Made by a program: the position numbers and the translations under genes. A stretch of 64,000 bases of DNA from Eriocheir sinensis (lineage: Eukaryota > Arthropoda > Malacostraca > Decapoda > Varunidae): NCBI RefSeq assembly GCF_024679095.1, contig NC_066522.1:13463753-13527752 (forward strand), in the 5' to 3' direction. How positions within the stretch are numbered: the first letter of the stretch is position 1; the number at the start of each line of letters is the position of its first letter. Under the pieces are notes generated by a model. The model did not search any database and had not been told where the DNA came from. It saw nothing but the letters and a program-made list of their open reading frames with translations. Of this stretch, positions 1 to 10,969 are shown piece by piece.

Positions 1-173
1 CACAGTTCCTCACTACAGATGTCCACGTGGGTTTTATTAAATAAATGTTATTTCCCAATGGTTATACATATAGAGCATACATAACAGTCATGATATTTTT
101 CTGCAGCTAATGATTTCTCTGACATACTTATACATTTATTTACACTCTCCCATGTCTTCATTTCATTTCGCAG

Positions 174-355
174 GACATAAAGACATTCCTTGCTGCATGT
201 CACCTGCTCAAGGTTCTGCTGCAAGACAGTGGGAAGATATCACGCTACAGCCTGAAGCAGGCAGTGACTGCAGCAAGCACGCTCATGTCTACTATTAGTT
301 TACCTGAGAGGAGAGGTGAAGAGACAGATGGAGACTCAACATCTAATGTTTATGA
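174..355 (+). CDS. Candidate internal coding exon of an unidentified gene
   Basis: A polypyrimidine stretch and CAG acceptor end at 173. An open frame of 60 codons plus 2 nt follows and ends at a strong donor (GTAAGT) at 356. The frame begins DIKTFLAACHLLKVLL and ends near STSNVYE: an amphipathic, helix-like first half, then a charged acidic tail. I do not recognise the family. Splice phase 2 fits the candidate exon at 802. No repeat or transposon signature is present, and base composition is more balanced than in the AT-rich flanks. The upstream exons lie outside the window. The alternative frame from an ATG at 110 crosses the acceptor and is less likely. Confidence 0.5.
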
Positions 356-801
356 GTAAGTATAAATCTTTTTTGACCTTTTTGAATTATATTTTGTTGA
401 CATTTATATACTAGAGTCCTTGGCATTCTCTTAAGGGTGTGGCAACTGCAGAGAATTCCACTCACTTCTCTGTCTGTGTCTCTTGTACACTTATTTTCCC
501 AGTATATTTTCTATCAGTTGTCTGCTTCATAGCTGAAGGAAGCAGCAAGAAATCTGCCTCAGCACTTGTAAGAAATTTGAAGGGGTGTAGGAGCAAAAAG
601 AGAGAATGGTGTCAGTTCAAAAACTGGACCTGGGTCCTACCTGTGTCCACTCATAGTAATTTTTTTTCTTGGGTTGTTTCATGAAAGAAATCATCCTCAT
701 TCATTCTCATCACATGTCCAAATCATCTCAGAGCACCGTGCTTCACATTGGGCGAACAATATTTTCATCCACTAATAGTATTTTTATTTGCCATTTTGCA
801 G

Positions 802-865
802 AAAGGATGCCCAAAAAGCACAAGAGATCCTGGATGGCCTTAAAAATTCTTTGGGTATTGTATAG
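802..865 (+). CDS. Candidate last coding exon of the same unidentified gene
   Basis: The acceptor TTTTGCAG ends at 801. Joined in phase with the exon at 174-355, the frame reads KDAQKAQEILDGLKNSLGIV and stops at TAG 863-865. The segment is lysine/glutamine rich and probably helical. An alternative is a donor at 855 (exon ending 854), followed by an acceptor at about 1643. That would add a basic tail (VKEAAQELYKKRTL, then a serine/lysine stretch) running toward the (TA)n array at 1750. The frame is compatible with both options, and the sequence alone does not decide. No domain is recognised. Confidence 0.4.
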
Positions 866-1164
866 AACTGAGTAATGGCCTGATGCATTATTCCTGTAGT
901 AAATAATTGTTATAAGCCACGAGAATTAGCTATACCATTTATATTATTTGCTCTGGATATTGGAATAGTTCAGTGCTGTGGTTTGCAGTCCTCCAATCTT
1001 TTCCTTTTGGTTGGATTTTACAATACACAGTTATACATTGACATATTTATGGAGAAATGGCTTTCACTTGAACAGTTTTTAGTTTGGCCAAGTTAAAGTT
1101 AATAAGTATAGTCTATGCCTTTTGTTGTGCTCTTTTGTCTATAATTGTATGTGATATTCGTCAA
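866..1164. other. AT-rich stretch, no gene seen
   Basis: No open frame of interest, no RNA gene and no transposon remnant is visible. It could be 3' UTR or intron of the candidate gene to its left. Confidence 0.5.
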
Positions 1165-1312
1165 GTGTAGCTCTGGTTGTTTTTGCAGTCACATTTTATT
1201 TTATCCTTTATTCTTGTGTTCAATATTGACAAATTCATGGGTAAAAATTTTTTTTTTTTTTTTTTTTTTTTTTCACACATGACCATGTAACTACATACTT
1301 TTAAACTGAAAT
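1165..1312 (+). repeat. Direct duplication, copy 1
   Basis: This stretch starts GTGTAGCTCTGG and runs through CTACATACTTTTAAACTGAAAT. It recurs at 1891-2045 with a few substitutions, in direct orientation 726 bp away. It holds a roughly 25-nt T run (about 1249-1273) that the second copy lacks. Confidence 0.85.
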
Positions 1313-1739
1313 ACAATGATTGGTAAGATATTTATGACAAGTCAGTTGATGCCATTGTAACAAAATCCCAGACAGTTCTTTTTATATTGCTGCAACATCC
1401 ACAATGTAGTCTCATCCACTCAGGATTAGACTGGATTATATTGGGCTTTAGTTAGCAGTATACATCATTGTAAATATGTCTCATTGCCATCATATTCATA
1501 TAGATTAGAGGGTTGTTTATTTTTATGACATTTCTTAGTTGCACAACATATTTGTAGTTCTTAAGTGACATGTTTCAGAAGATTGTCAAACTTTAAAAAC
1601 AATTTTAACTCCTAAATGTTTTTGTGTAATAGTGCACTATCAGTAAAGGAAGCAGCTCAAGAACTTTATAAAAAAAGAACACTAAGCGCTGCTTCCTCAA
1701 AGAAAAAGAAACATTCAAAAGGAATATCAGTTATGGCAT

Positions 1740-1857
<118 letters not shown>

Positions 1858-1890
1858 CCGTGTATCCACACACACACACGAAAATAATCA

Positions 1891-2045
1891 GTGTAGCTCT
1901 GGCTATTTTTGCAGTCACATTTTATTTTATCCTTTATTCTTGTATTCAATATTAACAAATTCATTGGTAAAACAAATTAGTTCACAAAGATCCTGTATTT
2001 TCTCATACATGACTTCATGTAACTACATACTTTTAAACTGAAATT
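1891..2045 (+). repeat. Direct duplication, copy 2
   Basis: Second copy of the 1165-1312 block. Divergence is low, so the duplication looks fairly recent. The compound microsatellite and the possible third exon lie between the two copies. Confidence 0.85.
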
Positions 2046-2720
2046 AAGATTCTATACTTTCAATAAATGGATGCAATTCATTAAGTGTTTCCTGCTACCT
2101 TCACAAATCTTTTCCCAATACAGGTTCTGAAAAAAAAAAAGGCTTGTGAAATGAGTAATCAATATTTTTACCCCCTCCCACTCATTAATGAGACTGAGAT
2201 CGTGCATTTATGTAATGTCATATATTAACAACAAAAGGAAAAGAAACTAGAAGCTGGCGAATTAACTAAATGACACAGCCACATGAGCTAGGCGGTTGTC
2301 ACAATCACGCCCTGCCACACCCGACACCCTGGCATCATCTGGCGAGCAAGAACGACCCCAAATTCTTGAGACTGTCTTGCACCTCCCTCCTGTTACCTGC
2401 CAGAGCACTCATTCTTCGACAACCAGTGCAAATTTAGTCGTAATTATTAAATCTTTCGTTCATAAGGAAAATATCCCGAGTTACCTAGCATTATTTTATT
2501 AGCCACATAATCTTAAATGTGTTGTTCTTTATAAGAGACAATCTATGAATGGCATTTTTTCACTGGCCAGAATACCCATGAGAAGCTCAAGAATATCATT
2601 ATCGTTGGCCGTAGAGCTGTGCTGAACTGCATGCGATCGAGTTAATGGACAAAACATTGAAACTATACTCTTATATGAAATTACTTGTAATTCTTCTTGT
2701 GTGTATTTGAAAATATCCAG
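2046..2720. other. AT-rich stretch, no gene seen
   Basis: A 68-codon open frame (2296-2502) has no recognisable motif and no supporting splice or repeat context. I treat it as chance. Confidence 0.5.
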
Positions 2721-3334
2721 TGACATCTCAAGTAATGGACGGCTTACTCTTTTGATTTTGCAGCGCCCTTGTCATTAAGCTGCGAATTTTGGAAAATCAA
2801 CCGGTTTGGTGCGAATCGCCATTACTCCCTTATTTCTAGGGCAACAGAAAAGTTTTTGGTATCAATCGACGACAAAATGAAAGGTCGTAAAAAATGACTG
2901 AAAAAAAAACTTTTTGAGTTCCCAACCTTGAAACACGCTCATTTTTTTTAGAATTTCAAAAAAACTTATTTAACAAATGATTTAGCCCTGCCAATGTGCT
3001 TTTCAATATGGTGCATAACATTTCCCTATTCCCAGTAGTTTCGTCGCTAGAGCTCGAAACGTAAACCCTTTTGAGAGCGATTTTGAGGAACTCTAGACAC
3101 TGGCATTTTCGTCTGGTGTGGCCCTGCTATTGCCTCTAGAAGGCTGTAATTTGGCATGTAGCCCCTCTTGGCAATGTAGTTTGACCAGCTCGAAGGATTT
3201 TTCGATAGCTTGATTCCAAGTTCGTCGAGCCGTCACAAAATAGCCTGTTTTTCGGCCCTTTTGCCGCGATTTGGACACGTCCTAGTGTTTTTCTTATAAC
3301 TTTTTGCTTTCTTTTGATAACCCCCCCCCCAAAA

Positions 3335-3433
<99 letters not shown>

Positions 3434-4524
3434 CATATATACATACATATTTGGTATCAAAAGAAAGCAAATTAAATGTATTATTAATAAATGGGAAGAA
3501 ATATGGTTGAATACTAAATAAAATAAAATAAATAACATGTATAATAAGGCGCTTAATATAGGTTGATTTATATAGTGAAACGATTATATAAAAATAGCAA
3601 CTTTTTATATAGATATCTTAAAATGATTTTAATACAAGATAGTCAACATATTGAAGTGTTCACATATGAATTTATATGCAGATATATTAATGTTTGTGGC
3701 GTCAGGAAGGTTTCTCGTCGCGGCGCGTGAAATGAGTCCGATTCGGCGAATTTTCGTTGCGAATCTGGTCAAGCTCGAGCAAAAAATACTGAAGCTAGGA
3801 AGGCGTGCTTGGTGGCAAATGAAAGCTCATTTACTACAGATTAATAATCAGAAAAAAATTGGAGAGCACTAAATAAATAAAAAAAAAAGCTATAAGCAAA
3901 AAACTAGGACGTGTCCAAATCGCGGCATAAGGGCCGAAAAACAGGCTATTTTGTGACGGCTCGACGACAAACTTGGAATCGAGCTATCAAAAAATCCTTC
4001 GAGTTGGTCAAACTACATTGCCAAATCATTGTCAAATTACAGCCTTCTAGAGGCAATAGCAATGCCACAGTAGACAAAAACGTCAGTGTCTGGAGTTCGT
4101 CAAAATTGCTCTTAAAAGGGTTTACGTTTCGAGCTCTAGCGACGAAACTACTGGGAGTAGGGAAATGTTATGCATCATATTGGAAAGCACATTGGTAGGG
4201 CTAAATTATTTGTTAAATAAGTTTTTTTGGAAATACTAAAAAAAATTAGTGGGTTTCAAGGTTGGGATCTCAAAAATAGGGTTTTTTCAGTCTTTGCAAA
4301 TTTATTCGATTTTTTACCCTTTCGAGTCGGTTTGTGAGCCCGGTCGCTTATTACAAAATAAGCCCTTTCATTTTGCCGTAGATTGACACCAAAAACATTT
4401 CTGTTGCCCCAGAAATAAGGGAGTTATGGCGATTCGCACCAAAGCGGTTGATTTTCCAAAATTCGCGGCTTAAGACAAGGGCGCCGCAAAATCAAGAGTC
4501 CGCCGTCCATTACTTGAGATGTCA
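2721..4524. mobile_element. Foldback-type element with ~0.6-kb inverted arms
   Basis: The left arm (about 2721-3312) and right arm (about 3882-4524) are reverse complements over nearly their whole length, from the outer termini TGACATCTCAAGTAATGGAC inward. The right arm has an extra segment of about 60 bp. The central spacer (3313-3881) holds a C run, an A run, an (TA)n array of about 75 bp and non-repetitive DNA. No transposase is visible, so this is a non-autonomous long-TIR or foldback element. The flanks show no clear target-site duplication. Each arm carries a related short open frame read inward-to-outward (3093-3278 minus, 3911-4198 plus), beginning MSKSR and sharing [11 protein letters not shown] and KSFELVKLHCQ. 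Whether it is coding or simply arm identity cannot be decided here. Confidence 0.85.
3344..3450. repeat. (TA)n array grading into TATACATA repeats
   Basis: It sits in the spacer of the foldback element, preceded by C and A runs. Confidence 0.95.
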
Positions 4525-5770
4525 TTGATTATAGTGATCAGCGATCTCTCCGTCCCTCAGAGAGATTTGGTCATGATGTGTGGTCATGACAGGAAAGACG
4601 TATACGCATTGTGTGTGAGTGTGGGGGAGACGCTCGATGTAGGCGCCGGTGTGGCGCCTTCTTGCGGGGACCACTTCCTCCCCACTCCCTCCCCCACATC
4701 CTCGAGATCTTTCCTCCCCTTCTCAACCTCCTTTTGCTTCCCTATCTTAATACCTTCCTCATCCCTCTTCCTCTAGCTGTTCACATATCCTTCCTTCTCC
4801 TTTATCGATTTTCTCTTCGCTTCCTCTGTATCTAGGTACTAATACTTATTACTTAATTCTTACCCCTCAGCTATAGCCTCCAGCCTCCTTCGATCCTTCT
4901 CCAAATTAACATGTATCACCTTCCTTACCCTTAAAGCTGTTCCATTAATTTTTACATGTCTGAGTAGTCCTTTGTTTCTCTTTCCTTATATCTGTTCTCT
5001 TAATCTCTCCATCCACTCTACTTACATTTCCCCCCACATTTTCTCTTTCTCTCCGTCCCTCCTTCCTGTTTACTTAATTCCCCTGTTCCCCTTTCCTTTC
5101 CTCCATTTCTTCCCCTTTCTTCCTCTGCGTCTTCCATAATCCTCTTCCGCTGCACATCTTCCCCCTTGCTTACACCTTCATTCCAAGGAGTCAGCAGATT
5201 AACAATTTCTGGTATCATTGGTTCATTCCCACCGACCCCTTTAACTCAATCCTTATTTTCATACCATATTATCACCCCGCCGACATTAATAATTTCTCCT
5301 CCTCGTCCTCCCTTCATTCCTCGATCTTTGATACGCCTTCTCCTGTTCCTACTTATTTTATTACTGAATGAAAAAAAAAATCATATAGTTGTCTCTCCCC
5401 GGCCCCGTCTGTCATCTTCACTTCACACATATATCTTTTGTATATTTATTTTTTCTAATGCTTTAGGGGACTCCGGCCGCTTCTTGGCACTGGCCGAGGC
5501 AGACTATACAGGCCATGAGGGCACTAGGTTCAGGGGGTGAAGGATGGTGAAAAAAAATTAATAGGTCAGGGCCATCACGCGTCTGCAAGATATCTTATTC
5601 ATGCTTCAACCTTTAATTTGTCTGTGTGTGGTGTGTGTGTGCATGTGTGGTGAACTGTATATACGTACATATTTGTCTAGGCTTAATATGTCCGCTACTG
5701 AGTTTGTCATTCTGTAATAACACGTACATATTAAAAGTATACATATTCCTTTCCACGCCCCTCCTCTTTC
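4525..5770. other. Pyrimidine-rich DNA without a gene
   Basis: Long CT-rich tracts on the plus strand (about 4680-5360). The open frames are low-complexity leucine/proline/serine strings. No RNA gene or element recognised. Confidence 0.55.
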
Positions 5771-5779
5771 GTAATAGTA

Positions 5780-6110
5780 TCGCTGGCAACTGACTGTTCA
5801 GGCTGCGATAAAATTTGGCAACTGACCAATGACAGACGAGGGCGGAACCCAGCTGAAGGCCGATCCTTCTCGCTCGCTGAGTGATGCCATTTTAGTGGAG
5901 GTTTCGCTAGATCTGGCGGAATTGCATGTTAATATAGCGAGAAAAATCTTAAAATTGTCAAGAGTAACTGGTGGATTTTCAATTCCAATCTGGCGACAAA
6001 TTTTTATAGCTTCACTTATCATTTGGCGGATATTTTAGGCCATCCTAGCGGATTTATAAATTTTGAGTTGGCAACACTGCTCGCTGCCATCACCCACGGC
6101 ACCCAGTAAG
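5780..6110. other. Complex-sequence island of unknown nature
   Basis: This is a balanced-composition block inside simple sequence, with recurring TTGGCAACTGAC and TTGGCAACACTG words and a CCAAT box near 5826. It opens short frames on both strands (5829-6038 plus, 5798-6022 minus) without known motifs. It could be a dispersed repeat fragment or an old promoter. Confidence 0.3.
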
Positions 6111-6275
6111 GATCGAGGCGTGAAGGGTTGAGGGCGTCAAGTTCCTCGTGATCTGATATATATATTTTATACATCATAGGGTGTGTACAAGTCTCGACAG
6201 TGACACACGGAATACGCAACCACACCTCGAAGTCAGACAGGTAAAGGTGTTTGTGTACCTGTTGTGTGTGTGTGT

Positions 6276-6374
6276 CCGAGTTAGCCATACGCTGCGGGCG
6301 GGGGTGAAGTGGGTTTGTTTACTAGCCCACCACTAACCTACTTCACCCCCGCCCGCAGCGTATGGCTAACTCGG
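6276..6374. repeat. Perfect inverted repeat, 35-bp arms and 29-bp loop
   Basis: Arms 6276-6310 and 6340-6374 are exact reverse complements (outer end CCGAGTTAGCCATACGCTGC). They are GC-rich, and the loop is 6311-6339. Perfect identity means recent origin or gene conversion, or a structural function. Confidence 0.95.
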
Positions 6375-6900
6375 ATGATGAATGAAGGTCTGTGGCTTTT
6401 CCCCTAATTAAATGTGGCCTTGTCTAGTGTAAATTGACGACCAGATCACCTGCTGTAGCTAGCAAATCATATAAGGTAATGTGACATGCATAAGCGATCC
6501 TACACGTCGTTATAACATTCCATAGGGTCAGTATATGATGTCTGATTTCTAGTATTAAATAGTAAAGAGATGCATAGCTTTTTCCAGATTGTGTGGACGA
6601 CTTTTGATGAAGTAGATAAAAAAATATTATATTACGGATATTTATCACAAGCGGATTTCCGTTCATGTTTACTGCCTGCGTCATCATTTCTCACCTCCCT
6701 GTTCCTATTTCTCTTCTCTTTCCCAACCATTGACTCCATTATTTTTAAAGTGTTTCTTACTGCACATTAATTATTTCATTGCCCACTTGCTTCCTTCTCT
6801 ATATACCTATCTCCCATTATCATCCATCTTCTCTTCGTATTTCCCTTTAATTAATTCACTCTGTACTTCCCTCAATTACTCATGGTCTTTCCTACTTTAG

Positions 6901-6902
<2 letters not shown>
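6375..6902. other. No gene seen
   Basis: AT-rich then pyrimidine-rich sequence leading into a (TC)n array. Open frames at 6424-6687 and 6570-6770 show no recognisable motif. Confidence 0.5.

Positions 6903-6955
<53 letters not shown>
6903..6955. repeat. (TC)n microsatellite
   Basis: About 26 uninterrupted CT units. Confidence 0.97.
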
Positions 6956-7690
6956 AGCTGCTATCTCGATCAGTACCCTATTATCAGTGTTATCTTTCTA
7001 TAACACCCCCATCAGTAGCCTGCCACCTGCAGGCTCGCTTACGCCAAGGGTTGTTATTTGATCTTGTGGATGCTTAATTTATAGCCAGTTTTTTTTTAGT
7101 GTTGAGTAATTCTATGTGTAGACAAGAGTGACAAGCTCGTATGTTCCGTATTTCATTACATTTTATTATATATATGTAGTTATGTAGATATGCGTATGGT
7201 TTGGAAGTATATTCGATTTATTAGTTCGATATTCTACAGAGATTTGTTACATCTTTATCATAGTTTACATTGTCTCTTGTGCCATGAAAAGGGGTAATAA
7301 ATGAATAACATGAGTACTATATAGAGTATGTGGCAACCGTTGGCCACTTTTTTTCCTTTATACAGTAGTTTCGTTTTCACCATGGATGCCTATACCCCGT
7401 CAGCATGGGTCATATTTATTTACTCTCAATAAACTCAAAGAAATGGCTACACAAAACAAGTTCTAATACTTAAATAGATCTCTCGTTTTTGTTTCTATAC
7501 TCTTACATTAATTATTTGTGTCCCCCTATTGTTTCATTCTTCCTCTAGTTCTTTCCTACTTTTAATACATCACTTCATCAAAGCAGATATAGCACTAGAA
7601 GCTTCAACAAAAGAAAGGTCGACACTACGTACATACGTCACCTAATAATTCATCGTTTATTGTATCAGGAACTTTTCTAAGGAGGGCGTC
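6956..7690. other. AT-rich DNA without a gene
   Basis: No coding, RNA or element signal is visible. Confidence 0.5.
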
Positions 7691-7699
7691 AGTTGCGTG

Positions 7700-7930
7700 T
7701 CTTATCAGCTGGAGCTTGTTGTTGTTGTTGTTGATTTGTCCTCCCAGGGGAGGGCACGGGCCGGCGGGCCCGTCAGAGGATGTCTTCAGTTTTCAGCTTA
7801 TCGAGGAGGTGGGAATTTTGCCACCACCTCTGCCAGGGTGGAGTCTTGGGTGAGGCTCACTCGCTCTGCTGCTGTCTGGGGAGCCGTGTCGTCGTCAGGG
7901 TGGAGCTGTGGGCCGGGCTACTTTTTTTGT
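7700..7930 (-). repeat. Possible dispersed repeat ending in (CAA)n
   Basis: On the minus strand a GC-rich, low-stop block ends with an (AAC)-type run (GTTGTTGTTGTTG on the plus strand near 7718). A unique body with a short microsatellite tail is the shape of a SINE or of a truncated non-LTR 3' end. No second copy in the window confirms it. Confidence 0.3.
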
Positions 7931-8045
7931 TGAGAGAGAGAGAGAGAGAGGGAGAGGGGGGTGGGGGGGGTGAGTTGAGTGGTGAGTCATATCACGTGGT
8001 GTGTCTTCCATGTGTGTGTGTGTTGTTTCCTCTCATGAACGTAGT

Positions 8046-9130
8046 CTACTATACATTTCAGCGGCGGACAAACGCTGTTTTTCGCAAATATCTCCTAAAC
8101 GAATCATTGGATCAGTATGATATTTCAACACACTGCCTTTAACACCCGGACCTAATTTATGGCTAATATACCATGTTGCAATATGTGTTATGTTAGGAGC
8201 TTACTGAGTGATATTAAGCCTAATCCAGTCATCATATCTAAGGTGTTAAACAGAATCGGACGAGTGTGGGGTACTCCTCTAGCCCCTCCACCAACGCCCC
8301 GAACAACCCAAAGACCACTCCTTCCCTACTCCAATATCGCAGTATCCCCCTCCTGGTTGCCCTCTTCACCCCCCTACTCACACCATCCCCCTTCCCCAGC
8401 CCGAGGCTATGACTTAAGCAGAGACAGGGCAAAATATAAATATGAAAGAGACAAGTCAACAAAATAACATTATATTAGCTGGACCAAGTTGACATTTTAT
8501 GATGAATATGTACTACACAGTATGTAATAACAGTAATAACTTTTCCTAGAAGGTCCAGACCACAGGTAATGCCAGTACATCGTGTTTACTTGGGTGACCA
8601 TAAGGACTGCAAACATGGACCTTCTACATACTATATGTATGTAAACATGCTGTTGTACAGTAATTATCAACGTGAAATACGTCTTGCCTCCATGGAACTG
8701 TACCATGCTCTTAGTTAATAATCATACTATCTATAGCATATACACGTACATAACATTCTAATATATAATACAGTGATGGGAGAAATAGGGAGGGACACAA
8801 GAGTGATGAGGGAGGCGAGAAGTTAGGGGGAGAAGAGGAGGGATAACGAGAGCGAGAAGGGGGAGTAGTTGTGGCTAGGAATAGTTTGGGAGGGTGCTGG
8901 GGGGGGGGGGGCACACTTTCCTTCGAATGCGTCAACATGACTCGTCGGGTTTGTGTTATTTTTCACAAGTAAACTCGTCACATAAGACATATAGTAATGT
9001 GGTAGGTTAGCCATAAATTAGGTCCGGGTATTATAGGTAGTAGTGTGCTGAAATATCATACTGATCCAAAGATTCGTTTAGGAGATATTTGCGAAAAACA
9101 GCGTTTGTCTGCCGCTGAAATGTATAGTAG
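8046..9130. mobile_element. Second foldback-type element
   Basis: The left arm from 8046 (CTACTATACATTTCAGCGG) is repeated as reverse complement ending at 9130. Identity is strong for about 170 bp and decays inward, to about 8425 on the left and 8760 on the right. The 0.3-kb centre is AT-rich and carries no transposase. Open frames in either arm are arm duplicates, not independent genes. It is a non-autonomous long inverted-repeat element unrelated in sequence to the one at 2721-4524. Confidence 0.8.
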
Positions 9131-9230
9131 TTGATTCTTTAGCAGTGATAGGATGCGGTAGTTTTAGTGGCCAGAAATTAGCCTTCTATCCGTTATGTTT
9201 ACTCTTGAAGCAGGAAGGGCATAGATGAAG

Positions 9231-9233
<3 letters not shown>

Positions 9234-9284
<51 letters not shown>
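9234..9284. repeat. (GA)n microsatellite at the 3' border of an RT fragment
   Basis: About 25 GA units just past the presumed 3' untranslated region of the minus-strand reverse transcriptase. A shorter GA run (10098-10111) lies at its other end. Confidence 0.95.
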
Positions 9285-9287
<3 letters not shown>

Positions 9288-9396
9288 ACATAGAAAATCA
9301 GACCACACAGACCCCATGGTCCAGACTTGGTGGTCTGTCCTTAAACCTAAGTGATTTTACATTAATCAGAAGGCTCCAAAACGTTGCATTTCTACT

Positions 9397-10097
9397 CTAG
9401 TTGATATTAAGTTGAAGGAAGTGACGGTCGAGCTTATTTTTGAAGGAGTCAATCGTGTTACACTGGACCACTGATGGTGGAAACTTATTCCATTCTCGCA
9501 CTACAACGTTGGTGAAGAAAAATTTGGTGCAGTCTGAATTTACTTGTCTACATCTGAGTTTTACGCCATTGTTCCTCGTGCGCAAAGTGTCATCGATCAT
9601 AAACAATGTTGATCTGTCTACATTCGTGAAACCATTAAGTATTTTAAAACATTCGATCAGTTTTCCTCGGAGGCGACGTTTCTCAAGAGAGAACATGTTA
9701 AGGGTAGAAAGCCTTTCTTCGTAGGATTTGTTGCGCAAGGAAGGGATCATTTTCGTTGCCCGACGCTGAACACCTTCTAATTTAGCAATATCCTTTGCAT
9801 GGTGGGGAGACCAAAACTGTACCGCATATTCTAAGTGGGGTCTGACTAAACTATTGTAGAGCGGGAGTATTACATCTTTATTCTTGAATAAAAAGTTTCT
9901 TTTAATGAAGCCCAACATTCTGTTCCCTTTATTTGCTGCATCGATGCATTGCTGTGAGAATTTGAGGTTTGACGCGATTTTGACCCCCAAGTCCTTGACG
10001 CATTGAACGCTTTTGAGTTTAACGCCGCGCATTTCGTAATCGAACTTCTTATTCATCGTTCCAACTTGAAGGACCTGGCACTTGTCTACGTTAAAGT
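9397..10097 (-). pseudogene. Non-LTR retrotransposon RT, C-terminal fragment
   Basis: On the minus strand, a frame of about 230 codons begins in the thumb/connection region of a reverse transcriptase (NVDKCQVLQVG). It continues with the typical non-LTR post-catalytic blocks CVKDLGVKI, GFIKRNF, LVRPHLEYAVQFWSP and LEGVQRRATKMI, and ends near SFKNKLDRHFLQ. The catalytic FADD region, the fingers and the endonuclease are absent: the copy is 5' truncated exactly at a (GA)n run (10098-10111). About 110 bp of 3' UTR-like sequence separates the stop from the (GA)n array at 9234-9284. The frame is otherwise open, so the copy is not old. It resembles the CR1/L2-like group, as does the element at 18593-21150, but is a different family. 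Confidence 0.85.
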
Positions 10098-10204
10098 GAG
10101 AGAGAGAGAGAATTAAGGCAACCATAAAACAACCAAAAAGCGAGAAACTTCAATTCAGGAAGTGACAAAGTATCTGATATCATTCACGGCTTACTTTTAA
10201 GTAT

Positions 10205-10392
10205 TTAACCCGGTAACAGCGACGGGCCAAATTTGTGCCATGATTTAACATCCAAAAAATAGATGATACATAAACTGATCACAAATGCGTTGATATACAT
10301 TATGAAATGGTTTGTGTGAGTGATGATTTTTTCTCATTTTTCTCGCTTAGAGGGACCATTAAGAAATATGATCCCCGCTGCTACATGGTTAA
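10205..10392. mobile_element. TTAA-flanked MITE, piggyBac-like
   Basis: The 188-bp segment has TTAA at both ends (10205-10208 and 10389-10392) and imperfect terminal inverted repeats. The left terminus is CCCGGTAACAGCGACGGG and the right terminus reads CCATGTAGCAGCGGGGAT in reverse complement. A TTAA target and CC-starting termini fit the piggyBac superfamily. It is too short to code for transposase. Confidence 0.6.
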
Positions 10393-10734
10393 GAGATTAG
10401 AGTGGGGTTGCTAGGGATTAAGATACGTGTACTAATCGAGGAACTTTCATATAATCTGAAAGTTGGTATGAAAAAAAGATGAATATGAAGAACACAAAAG
10501 TAATGTTTGATAATTAATCAACTGACTGGACATCAAAATGAATAATGGTCGGAAACGAAACACTTGAGGGGATGAAGGCATGCATTCGAAAGTCAATAAC
10601 ATATAAAAAAAAAGTTTAAACCCAGCCCACGAAAAGTAAAGAAATGAAATGGGAATGGGTTCGATGCGCCATAATTGACACCCTACCACTATATCTGAAG
10701 AGAAAGGTGAGCAATAAGTGCGTCCATCCATTAC
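10393..10734. other. No gene seen
   Basis: AT-rich. An open frame at 10447-10731 (minus) has no recognised motif. Confidence 0.45.
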
Positions 10735-10965
10735 TATAATCTTTCATTCCGTCTGTCCACCAACAAAGCGGAAATTTTGATGGATGTGGCTCCTGCGCAT
10801 TTCTAGTTCGTGTATGCGTGAAAATCAACGTGTGATAGACATTCAAGCTTATTTTTCAGTAATATATTTCAATGTTTATGTTTACTAAAAAACAACTCGG
10901 TCGTTTCCATCGTTAATCTAACATACAAGCACACGAAAAGACAAGCTTGTATCAAATACCATTGT
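10735..10965 (+). repeat. Dispersed repeat, copy inverted relative to 21915-22135
   Basis: Shares blocks with the reverse complement of 21915-22135: CATTCCGTCTGT, then CTCCTGCGCAT / CACCTGCGCAT, AGTTCGTG, GCGTGAA, ATCAAC, and an end matching CAAGCTTGTAT / CAGCTTGTAT. The match is diverged and has indels. The two copies face each other across the whole nested transposon block. Confidence 0.65.
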
Positions 10966-10969
10966 CACG

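Noticed and set aside
5166..5540. 124-codon frame as a gene
   Set aside because: Low-complexity Pro/Leu/Ser in pyrimidine-rich DNA, no splice or domain support.
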